Shown: positions 56,661 through 64,000 of the stretch, one piece after another
Position numbering within the stretch: position 1 is the stretch's first letter
Layout of the letters: each line of letters starts with the position of its first letter
From: Flavobacteriales bacterium
GTDB lineage: Bacteria; Bacteroidota; Bacteroidia; Flavobacteriales_D; Crocinitomicaceae
DNA: 64,000 nucleotides
Assembly: GCA_947449575.1 (NCBI GenBank)
Contig: CANFRV010000010.1
Coordinates: forward strand, 1-64,000
Direction: 5' to 3'
Position numbers and translations under genes: made by a program
Notes under the pieces: model-generated
The model's database searches: none
Seen by the model: only the letters and a program-made list of their open reading frames with translations
Told to the model about the DNA's origin: nothing

Positions 56661-58715
56661 ATGAGTAAAGCAAAATATACTGTCACGGCAGCCCTTCCAT
56701 ATGCTAACGGCCCCCTTCATTTAGGACACGTTGCGGGCGTTTATCTTCCTGCTGATATTTTCGTTCGCTTTTTGCGCATGAATAATCACGATGTAGCCTT
56801 TATTTGTGGGAGTGATGAACATGGTGCTGCGATTACGTTGCGAGCAAAAAAAGAAGGAATTTCACCTCAAGAAATTGTCGATAAATACAACGAACAAATT
56901 GGAAAATCATTTCGTGATTTCGATATTTCGTTTGATATTTTTCACCGAACGTCTTCTCCAATTCACCATGAAACAGCGCAAGATTTCTTTAAGGTATTGC
57001 ACGCTAAAGGAAAACTCACGGAAGAAACTTCGGAGCAATATTATGATGAAGAATATAGTCAGTTTTTAGCAGATCGCTACATTACGGGTGAATGTCCGAA
57101 ATGTCAAAATCCTTCTGCGTATGGAGATCAATGTGAAAAATGTGGATCCGATTTAAGTCCGACAGAATTGATTAATCCAACATCTACTTTAAGTGGAAAA
57201 ACACCCATATTAAGAGAAACATCTCACTGGTATTTGCCAATGAATCGCCATGAAGATTGGTTGAGAGAGTGGATCAAGGAAGGGAAACTCGATGGCGTTC
57301 AACAACACGATCCAAAATTATGGCGAAACCAAGTGAATGGTCAATGCATGTCATGGATCGATGGTGGTTTGCACTCAAGAGCAATGACAAGAGATTTGGA
57401 TTGGGGGGTGAAAGTTCCGTTGCCAAATTCTGAAGGAAAGGTTTTATATGTGTGGTTGGATGCGCCGATTGGATATATTTCAGCGACCAAACAATGGGCC
57501 TTGGACAATAATAAAGACTGGAAAGATTACTGGACAGGGGATCGTAAATTGATTCATTTTATAGGGAAAGATAACATCGTATTTCACGCAATTATTTTTC
57601 CAATTTTATTAAGAGATCATGGAGATTTGATCCTTCCTGACAATGTGCCTGCGTATGAATTTTTGAATTTAGAGGGCGATAAATTTTCCACTTCTCGAAA
57701 CTGGGCTGTATGGCTTCATGAATACATGGAATCCTATCCAGAGAAAAGTGATGAGTTAAAATATGTGTTGACATCCATTGCCCCTGAATCTAAGGACAGT
57801 GAATTTACATGGAAAGAATTTCAAACACGAATTAATTCTGAATTAGCAGACATTTTAGGGAATTTCGTCAATCGCGCGATGGTTCTGACGCAGAAATATT
57901 ATCAAGGAATTGTACCTGAAAAAGGCGAATTGACAGAGGAAGACCAACGCGTGCTAAAAGAAATGAACGCTATTCCGGATCGTATTGCGAAATTAGTGTA
58001 TGCCTACAAATTAAGAGATGCGCAAGCAGAGGCGATGAATTTAGCTCGTCTTGGAAACAAATATTTAGCAGAAACGGAACCGTGGAAATTAGTAAAAACG
58101 GATGTAGAAAGAGTAAAAACAATTATGAATATCGCCCTTCAAATTACGGCAAATTTGAGTATTGTTTTACAACCTTTCTTACCAGCAACTGCAAAAAAAT
58201 TGTCTGAATTTTTGAATTTTAATACGACAGATTGGACCAACGCAGGGGGAGATGATTTACTAAAACCAGGACAAATGACTTCCATTCCGTCTATTTTATT
58301 TACTAAAATTGAAGATGAATTAGTAGCATTTGAAGTCGCGAAATTAACAAAAACGGATGAAAATGTGAGTGCTTTTGAGCCTCAAAAAGAGGTAATAAAT
58401 TTTGAAGATTTCGGTAAAATGGACATTCGTTTAGGGACCATTTTGAGTGCTGAAAAAGTGGAAAAAGCAGATAAATTAGTAAAACTTTTGGTGGACACGG
58501 GCATCGATAAACGAACGATTGTTTCCGGAATAGCAGAACATTATTCACCAGAAGAAATCGTTGGTAAAACCGTGAGTGTTTTGATGAATTTAGCCCCACG
58601 AAAAATCAAAGGAATTGAATCCCAAGGAATGATTTTGATGGCCGAAAATGAAGAAGGAAAGTTAAGTTTTATGACCCCGGAAAAAGGATTTTCTGCGGGC
58701 GGAACGATTTGTTGA
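56661..58715 (+). CDS. metG: Methionyl-tRNA synthetase with C-terminal tRNA-binding domain
   Basis: A 684-residue class I synthetase that charges tRNA-Met. HIGH-type signature PLHLGHVAGVYLPADIF, zinc knuckle CPKCQNPSAYGDQCEKC, WLDAPIGYISATKQWAL, and KFSTSRN in the KMSKS position (the variant usual for this subfamily). The C-terminal 110 residues (FEDFGKMDIRLGTILSAEKV, IESQGMILMAE) form an EMAP-II/Trbp-like tRNA-binding domain that dimerises. Length is normal. The next gene overlaps its stop by one base. Confidence 0.97.
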   Translation: MSKAKYTVTAALPYANGPLHLGHVAGVYLPADIFVRFLRMNNHDVAFICGSDEHGAAITLRAKKEGISPQEIVDKYNEQIGKSFRDFDISFDIFHRTSSPIHHETAQDFFKVLHAKGKLTEETSEQYYDEEYSQFLADRYITGECPKCQNPSAYGDQCEKCGSDLSPTELINPTSTLSGKTPILRETSHWYLPMNRHEDWLREWIKEGKLDGVQQHDPKLWRNQVNGQCMSWIDGGLHSRAMTRDLDWGVKVPLPNSEGKVLYVWLDAPIGYISATKQWALDNNKDWKDYWTGDRKLIHFIGKDNIVFHAIIFPILLRDHGDLILPDNVPAYEFLNLEGDKFSTSRNWAVWLHEYMESYPEKSDELKYVLTSIAPESKDSEFTWKEFQTRINSELADILGNFVNRAMVLTQKYYQGIVPEKGELTEEDQRVLKEMNAIPDRIAKLVYAYKLRDAQAEAMNLARLGNKYLAETEPWKLVKTDVERVKTIMNIALQITANLSIVLQPFLPATAKKLSEFLNFNTTDWTNAGGDDLLKPGQMTSIPSILFTKIEDELVAFEVAKLTKTDENVSAFEPQKEVINFEDFGKMDIRLGTILSAEKVEKADKLVKLLVDTGIDKRTIVSGIAEHYSPEEIVGKTVSVLMNLAPRKIKGIESQGMILMAENEEGKLSFMTPEKGFSAGGTIC

Positions 58716-59110
58716 TGATGGAAAATAACAGCGAATGGATCCATTCTATATTGCCTGAAAAACCATTAGAAAACAACATTTCTCAGCAGCAAAAAACAGC
58801 ATATAACGAAGAATTTATTTTAAAGACACAACAGCAAATCAATAAAGATTTCGCAAAATTTAATTTAGAATTCCGAGAAAGCTTTAATTTAGAGCCTTGG
58901 ACGAAAGAAAAAATAGAAGTAGCAATAGGGGAAAATTTGGTGATAATTATCAAGATGGGGGAAACCAAATTGATGCAATTATTATATACTATTGATATTC
59001 CAGAACAGACCTTTTTGAGCCTGACACAAGAAAAAGATTTCATTCAATTGCTCTCTCAAGCAATTTTAAAAAGAGAAGCGATGAAGGTTTTTTTTCGAAG
59101 TAAATTTTAG
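58715..59110 (+). CDS. Hypothetical 131-residue protein translationally coupled to metG
   Basis: I do not recognise this protein. The ATG shares a base with the metG stop (TGATG), which suggests coupled translation. It is hydrophilic, with a Gln-rich segment (NNISQQQKTAYNEEF), a mixed alpha/beta centre (IEVAIGENLVIIIKMGE, LMQLLYTIDIPEQTF) and a basic end (MKVFFRSKF). No signal peptide or membrane helix. A second ATG follows at once at 58718. Confidence 0.65.
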   Translation: MMENNSEWIHSILPEKPLENNISQQQKTAYNEEFILKTQQQINKDFAKFNLEFRESFNLEPWTKEKIEVAIGENLVIIIKMGETKLMQLLYTIDIPEQTFLSLTQEKDFIQLLSQAILKREAMKVFFRSKF

Positions 59111-59484
59111 TGCTTTTTTACTGAATTAAAAGATCGATTTGATACTGAATATTTTAAAAAATGGGGGAGGTAAATGGATTTTTTTCACACTTAAATAATG
59201 CAGTAAAAAAGAATACAGATTGAAAATTTATGCGCGAAATAATTTGACGATGTTTTTAGTTATAACCCTTCTTTTTTTATCTACTATTTTTATAAAAAAA
59301 AGGTTCTTGTACAAGCTCAAAAAACAGAAAATATTTATTTTTAAAAGGCTTCGATTTAAGAAATAGAAATACAACTTTTCCTTCCTAAAACAGATGAAAA
59401 ATTTACGGACAAAAAATAAGTATTTTTCTCTTTGAGTTTCACAGCACAAATGAGTAGTTTTACATTCTCAATAAAAAAGCCCAC
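59111..59484 (+). other. Gene-free AT-rich region before pyrF
   Basis: About 370 bases with long A- and T-runs. CTTGTACAAG at 59306-59315 is a 10-bp palindrome. A 73-codon minus-strand frame here has low-complexity composition and no recognised family. No clear promoter box for pyrF. Confidence 0.5.
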
Positions 59485-60303
59485 ATGACACGTCAAGAAT
59501 TGATAGCGCAAATTCGAATAAAAAAATCATTTCTGTGCGTTGGATTAGATCCAGACATTTCCAAAATACCGGCTCACTTGCTAAAAACAAACGATCCAAT
59601 TTTCGAATTCAATAAGGCGATTATAGATGCGACGAAAGATTTTTGCGTGGCTTATAAACCAAACATTGCGTTTTACGAATGTCACGGACCAAAAGGGTGG
59701 GAATCATTGAAGAAAACATTGGACTACATTCCTAAAAACATTTTCACCATTGCTGATGCAAAACGAGGTGATATTGGTAACACATCCACTTATTATGCGA
59801 AAACCTTTTTTGAGTATTTAGCATGTGATTCGGTGACGGTTGCTCCGTATATGGGAGAAGATAGTGTGACCCCTTTTTTAGAGTTTGACAATAAATGGGT
59901 TATTTTATTGGCCTTAACATCCAACAATGGCGCATTGGATTTTCAATTGTTGACAGATAAAAATGGCGAACAATTGTATAAAAAGGTTCTACAGAAAGCA
60001 GCAACTTGGGGAACATCGGAAAACATGATGTTTGTTGTTGGTGCCACCAGAGCGGAAGATATAGGAGAAGTAAGAAAATTAGTTCCCAATCATTTTTTCT
60101 TAGTTCCTGGCGTTGGCGCACAAGGTGGTTCTTTGGAAGACGTTACGAAGTATGGCTGGAACCAAGATTGTGGATTACTCGTAAATTCATCTCGCGGAAT
60201 ACTATACGCCTCAAGTTCGGAAGATTTTGCAGAAAAAGCAGGTATAGAAGCTAAAAACCTACAAGTGCAAATGGCGAAAATATTAGCTTCTAAAGGGTTT
60301 TAA
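59485..60303 (+). CDS. pyrF: Orotidine 5'-phosphate decarboxylase
   Basis: A 272-residue enzyme that decarboxylates OMP to UMP in pyrimidine synthesis. The catalytic DxKxxD motif is [29 protein letters not shown] binds the phosphoribosyl end near the N-terminus, and [15 protein letters not shown] lies near the C-terminus. Length and sequence fit the longer type 2 PyrF group rather than the ~235-residue E. coli type. It converges on the YgiQ gene (29-base gap). Confidence 0.95.
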   Translation: MTRQELIAQIRIKKSFLCVGLDPDISKIPAHLLKTNDPIFEFNKAIIDATKDFCVAYKPNIAFYECHGPKGWESLKKTLDYIPKNIFTIADAKRGDIGNTSTYYAKTFFEYLACDSVTVAPYMGEDSVTPFLEFDNKWVILLALTSNNGALDFQLLTDKNGEQLYKKVLQKAATWGTSENMMFVVGATRAEDIGEVRKLVPNHFFLVPGVGAQGGSLEDVTKYGWNQDCGLLVNSSRGILYASSSEDFAEKAGIEAKNLQVQMAKILASKGF

Positions 60304-60332
60304 AAGAATGCTGCCGGGAAATATTTAGTAAT

Positions 60333-62225
60333 TTATTTCTTTTTCCTTCTATCTTCCAACCATTTAGGAAGGGGTTTTCCTCCATCCTGATCTCCCAATA
60401 ATTTTTCAATTAACTCTGGTCGATTTGCTTTTTGAAGTCTTTGTCTGATCCAATCACGGTTTTCACGTTTGTACCAGAAGAAAAATTTATTTTGATTTTG
60501 TTTTTCTTCTTTTGTTTTAACGGTATTTATTGGTTTTAAAGTATACGGATGAACGCCACTGTAATAGATGACTTCCGCTACTGTCATTGGAGTAGGAGTG
60601 AAATCTTGCACTTGTTCCAATTGGAACCCCATGTCTTTCGTTTCTGCAGCTAAATTGGCCATGTCTTCTTCCTCACATCCTGGATGAGACGAGATAAAAT
60701 ACGGAATCAATTGTTGTTTTTGCAAACCGTGTTTTTCACACACTTTGTCGTATTTCTCTTTGAATTTATGGAAATATTTGAAAGAAGGTTTACGCATGAC
60801 ACGTAAAGTCGCATCGGATGTGTGTTCGGGAGCAACTTTCAATCTTCCACTCACATGGTGAACAACTAATTGCTCAATGTATTCGTCGTGGTTTCCATCT
60901 GAATTGTTTTTATTGAAATCGTCTACTAATAAATCGTAACGAACTCCAGAACCAACAAATGCTTTTTTAACTTTTGGATTAGCGTCCACTTTTTTATACA
61001 ATTCAGTCATCGGCTTGTGCGACGTATCTAAATTATTACAAATGACAGGATGAATACAACTCGGACTTGAACAACGTGCGCAAATATCTTCGTCTTTTCC
61101 TTTCATTTTGTACATGTTTGCTGAAGGTCCACCCAAATCAGAAATGTATCCTCTGAAATCTGGATCAGCAGTTACTTTATCAACTTCTGCTAAAATTGAT
61201 TTTTCACTTCTGGAAGCAATGAATTTTCCTTGGTGCGCAGATATGGTACAAAAACTACAACCCCCAAAACATCCACGGTGCATGTTGATCGAAAACTTGA
61301 TCATGTCGTACGCTGGAATTGCTCCTCTGTTTTTATATTTCGGATGAGGTAAACGGGTGTACGGTAAATCAAATGTTTTATCAATTTCGTTTTCCGTCAT
61401 CGTTTTATACGGCGGATTAATTACCAAAACTTGATCACCAACATTTTGTATAATTCGATTTGCTTGCCATTTATTGGATTCTACCTCAACAATTTTGAAA
61501 TTGGCTGCGTATTTTATTTTATCACTTAAACAGTCTTCGTGACTAGACATTTCAACGGTTTCCCAATTTTTATTTTTGGGTAATTCTTCTGATTTATCTT
61601 GTAAGAAAGCTACTTGTTTTAACGTTCTTAAACTATTAAATTGAACTCCTTTTTTAACCAATTTCAACAATTCACGCAAAGGTTGATCTCCCATTCCGTA
61701 AACCAACATATCTGCTTTTGAATCTACTAAAATAGAAGGCATTAATTGGTCTTTCCAATAATCGTAATGGGTAACACGACGAAGAGACGCTTCAATTCCA
61801 CCAATTAAAATCGGAACATCAGGATACAATTCTCTTAAAATATTGCAATAAACAATCGTTGCATAATCCGGACGAAATCCAGCTACTCCTCCTGGCGTAT
61901 AAGCATCTGTAGAACGTAATCTTTTATTGGCTGTATAATGATTCACCATAGAATCCATACAACCAGCAGTAACACCAAAGAAATATTTTGGGCGACCTAA
62001 TTTCTTAAAATCACGTAAGTCATCTTTCCAGTTTGGTTGGGCAACAATTCCCACTTTAAAACCTTCATCTTCCATGATACGACTAATTACAGCAGTTCCA
62101 AAAGCAGGATGATCGATATACGCATCACCAGAAATGATGACAACATCGCATTCACTCCACCCTCTTTTTTCTACCTCTTTTTTCGTGGTTGGTAACCAGT
62201 CTGTAATTGGCCTTTCATTTGTCAT
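60333..62225 (-). CDS. YgiQ-family radical SAM protein
   Basis: A 630-residue radical SAM enzyme. The cluster motif is HRGCFGGCSFCTIS (CxxxCxxC); YISDLGGPSANMYKMKGK and a Cys cluster CARCSSPSCIHPVIC follow; the N-terminus has CDVVIISGDAYIDHPAFGTA, the UPF0313 hallmark. The reaction is not established for the family. A TAACTTTG box ends five bases before the ATG, so the transcript may start at the ATG itself. Basic C-terminal tail (EDRRKKK). Confidence 0.92.
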   Translation of the reverse strand: MTNERPITDWLPTTKKEVEKRGWSECDVVIISGDAYIDHPAFGTAVISRIMEDEGFKVGIVAQPNWKDDLRDFKKLGRPKYFFGVTAGCMDSMVNHYTANKRLRSTDAYTPGGVAGFRPDYATIVYCNILRELYPDVPILIGGIEASLRRVTHYDYWKDQLMPSILVDSKADMLVYGMGDQPLRELLKLVKKGVQFNSLRTLKQVAFLQDKSEELPKNKNWETVEMSSHEDCLSDKIKYAANFKIVEVESNKWQANRIIQNVGDQVLVINPPYKTMTENEIDKTFDLPYTRLPHPKYKNRGAIPAYDMIKFSINMHRGCFGGCSFCTISAHQGKFIASRSEKSILAEVDKVTADPDFRGYISDLGGPSANMYKMKGKDEDICARCSSPSCIHPVICNNLDTSHKPMTELYKKVDANPKVKKAFVGSGVRYDLLVDDFNKNNSDGNHDEYIEQLVVHHVSGRLKVAPEHTSDATLRVMRKPSFKYFHKFKEKYDKVCEKHGLQKQQLIPYFISSHPGCEEEDMANLAAETKDMGFQLEQVQDFTPTPMTVAEVIYYSGVHPYTLKPINTVKTKEEKQNQNKFFFWYKRENRDWIRQRLQKANRPELIEKLLGDQDGGKPLPKWLEDRRKKK

Positions 62226-62229
62226 AGTG

Positions 62230-62237
62230 CAAAGTTA
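62230..62237 (-). promoter_or_regulatory. -7 box TAACTTTG overlapping the YgiQ start region
   Basis: Exact TAnnTTTG match on the minus strand, only four bases between the box and the ATG. A start 5 bases downstream would fall on the A of the ATG. Confidence 0.5.
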
Positions 62238-62423
62238 CGTCAATAATTTGGGATGAAGAAAATATGGAATTCTTCATTTTTATAAAAGTAGAACTTAAAT
62301 TTAAAAATGGCCCACAATTTTTTAACTTTTCGATCAAAAAATGGGGAAATTCCGGATAAAAAAGCACATAATTAATTTTAAAAAAAGATTTACAAGAAAT
62401 GCCCTATTTTTCTAGAAAGCTAT

Positions 62424-62431
62424 TATCTTTA
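62424..62431 (+). promoter_or_regulatory. -7-like box TATCTTTA just before the lipoprotein start
   Basis: One base off consensus, with five bases between it and the ATG at 62437. Transcription from it would give a leaderless message. Confidence 0.35.
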
Positions 62432-62436
62432 CTCTA

Positions 62437-63483
62437 ATGAGAAAAAATCTTCGCATCACTTGTATCATGCTACTTTTACTCACTTCTTGTAAGTCGCGAG
62501 ATAATTTGGTTGTCAATAAGGAGCAACAATCGTATCCGGTTTCCTTACTAAATCTCAACACTTTATTAATAGAAGAAGAAAATGATGTTTCTTTCCCTAT
62601 TTGGTTTAATGATTCTATGATTAAAGCGCATGGAATTAATAAGATCACCCGTAAATCTTTTCCAAAAAATGATTTTGATGGTGATGAAGAATCATCCAGT
62701 GTTTCAAGTATTGTTCCACGTGAAATAAGAGAGTATTATTTTGATAATAAAGGATTTATTAGCCAATTAAATGTCCATAATTATTATGATGATAGAGAAA
62801 TAGGATCGGTACTTTTTAGTTATTCAGGTGAGAGAGACGGATATGGTTTTTCAAAAGTTAAACAGAATACTTTTGTCTCAAAAACAACGAAGCCATTTTC
62901 TGAAAATGAAGAATCTCTAGATCCTGATACACGTGAATTGGATTTCAGAATGCATGAAAAACGAAAAACCTATAATAGATGCTTAGTATACCAAGATATG
63001 GAAACGGGAGATTTCCTTTTTAATATTTTAAACAGAAAATCATTTGGTTCATTATCAATCGATTCAATGTTATCCCCGACACCAAAGGACCATCTTGTGT
63101 GGGGGGAACCATGTCGACCAATAAAAAAATACCAAGTGTCGAATAAAGTAAATGAAAGCAATGTCCGAATCATTAGTTACTATAAAATGCACCCAAACGT
63201 AATTAACTATTGGGTAAAAAAAGACTATCCATTTGAACATAAAAGAGATTTCACCTACTCTAAGAAAGGGGTATGTGTTGGGTACATTGATTCTACTTTT
63301 AGCGATGAAAAGTATATTACTCGAATCGTTTCTGAAATTCAATACAATAAAAATGAAGAGCCGAGTCGAATAATACATAGAAAAGAAAGCCCCACAAAGG
63401 AACTTCAATTTTTTACGCTTGAAATTTTTGAATATGAAAGAAATCAGCAGCTAAAAGCGGCACCGAAAGGATCGGCGAAATAG
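62437..63483 (+). CDS. Lipoprotein of unknown function
   Basis: A 348-residue lipoprotein with signal MRKNLRITCIMLLLLTSC; the lipobox Cys is residue 18. The mature protein is rich in Tyr, Asn and charged residues, with pieces such as VPREIREYYFDNKGFISQLN and YSKKGVCVGYIDSTFSDEKY that suggest repeated short beta strands. I do not recognise a family. It precedes another secreted protein by 17 bases on the same strand. Confidence 0.75.
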   Translation: MRKNLRITCIMLLLLTSCKSRDNLVVNKEQQSYPVSLLNLNTLLIEEENDVSFPIWFNDSMIKAHGINKITRKSFPKNDFDGDEESSSVSSIVPREIREYYFDNKGFISQLNVHNYYDDREIGSVLFSYSGERDGYGFSKVKQNTFVSKTTKPFSENEESLDPDTRELDFRMHEKRKTYNRCLVYQDMETGDFLFNILNRKSFGSLSIDSMLSPTPKDHLVWGEPCRPIKKYQVSNKVNESNVRIISYYKMHPNVINYWVKKDYPFEHKRDFTYSKKGVCVGYIDSTFSDEKYITRIVSEIQYNKNEEPSRIIHRKESPTKELQFFTLEIFEYERNQQLKAAPKGSAK

Positions 63484-63500
63484 ATAAAAAATATAAACAA

Positions 63501-64000
63501 ATGAACAATAAAATCATGAAAGCGCAACTACTTTACTTTTTCCTTTTTTTCCTTTCTGTGCCTGTTTTTTCACAAAAAATTGACACGGTTACATATAACG
63601 GGAAGGGGTATTATATTTATCCATTTAGATATAGTATTGAACCGCATGATTATTATTATAGATTTTTTGATTTTTCAAAAAACAAAAAGATGATGGTGAA
63701 TATGTTGAAAGAAACTACTTGGAAGGATCTTTCTGAAGCGGAACTCAAAATCACTTTAAAAAAGTACCTGCAGGATCTAAAATATTTTGAAAAGTTTGCC
63801 AAAAAATCGACAACAAAAATTGATAAAGATTTAAAGCAAATAGTCTTATCAAATTCTTCACCACTGATAGAATGTATTTATTTATATAATTTTGACATTA
63901 AGCCCTGCTTAGATAATATTCCAGATGGGACGTATATTCAATATTTCCAAGACATTGGAATACTAGATATAAATCAAAAATATTCGATTATTGAAAACAA
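63501..64000 (+). CDS. Secreted protein of unknown function, 5' part (cut by window edge)
   Basis: An open frame to the window end, about 166 codons visible. A signal peptide follows a second ATG at 63516 (MKAQLLYFFLFFLSVPVFSQ). The mature part begins KIDTVTYNGKGYYIYPFRYS and continues hydrophilic and Lys-rich. No family recognised. Likely cotranscribed with the lipoprotein upstream. Confidence 0.7.
   Translation, partial: MNNKIMKAQLLYFFLFFLSVPVFSQKIDTVTYNGKGYYIYPFRYSIEPHDYYYRFFDFSKNKKMMVNMLKETTWKDLSEAELKITLKKYLQDLKYFEKFAKKSTTKIDKDLKQIVLSNSSPLIECIYLYNFDIKPCLDNIPDGTYIQYFQDIGILDINQKYSIIEN

Noticed and set aside
57676-57700. MetRS KMSKS motif apparently replaced by KFSTS
   Set aside because: This variant is usual in the MetRS subfamily of Bacteroidota; not a sign of inactivation.
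59228-59449. 73-codon minus-strand frame before pyrF
   Set aside because: Phe/Lys/Leu-rich low-complexity translation of an A/T-run region, no recognisable feature.

Overview
The window is AT-rich and looks like a chromosome segment from a member of the Bacteroidota, most likely Flavobacteriales and possibly Crocinitomicaceae/Fluviicola-like (the family-level placement is inference). Three things point there. Several secreted proteins end in type IX secretion (T9SS) sorting domains, and one gene pair is a type B CTD protein plus PorP/SprF. Many genes are preceded by the Bacteroidota -7 box TAnnTTTG, often as TACCTTTG or TATCTTTG. Shine-Dalgarno sequences are generally absent.

Left part (1-16.3 kb): the 5' end of an ISAon1-like transposase at the window edge, a two-domain universal stress protein, a GH3-family acyl-adenylating enzyme, an EamA transporter, xseA-xseB, and a YqhD-like iron alcohol dehydrogenase. 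Next is a four-gene envelope-stress operon (ECF sigma factor, short membrane protein resembling an anti-sigma, Spy/CpxP-like protein, T9SS-exported YHYH protein), then pgk, a J-domain/KTSC protein, a soluble PAS histidine kinase and an AddB-like PD-(D/E)XK nuclease.

Accessory stretch (16.4-21.9 kb): a decayed KilA-N gene copy, REP-like palindromes, a REP-associated tyrosine transposase (RAYT), an intact KilA-N gene, a GNAT acetyltransferase, an intact AAA_14/DUF4143 ATPase with two 32-bp tandem repeats upstream, an SRPBCC protein, and a second AAA_14/DUF4143 protein that has lost nearly every catalytic motif. The transposase lies where the 5' part of the second KilA-N copy should be.

Middle (22-35.2 kb): purM-prfA, an orphan LuxR-type response regulator, a T9SS subtilisin, a bifunctional phosphoglucose/phosphomannose isomerase, a five-PAS/GAF NarL-type histidine kinase (likely partner of the response regulator) and topB.

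Surface-protein locus (35.6-56.6 kb), the most interesting part. A tight seven-gene run encodes three secreted paralogues with an N-terminal domain I do not recognise (called here the EKYY domain), a TonB-dependent receptor, a FISUMP lipoprotein, a small outer-membrane barrel and a TMTC-like GT-C/TPR membrane glycosyltransferase. It is followed by a beta-helix protein ending in a dockerin-like EF-hand, an 1142-residue fourth EKYY protein with Ig-like and cohesin-like modules, two PKD proteins that each begin with a related cohesin-like domain, and a PorP/SprF partner. I read this as a candidate exported, possibly O-glycosylated and calcium-dependent surface assembly. The individual motifs are visible; the assembly itself is inference.

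Right end (56.6-64 kb): metG with a coupled small gene, pyrF, a YgiQ radical SAM protein, a lipoprotein of unknown function, and the start of a secreted protein cut by the window edge.
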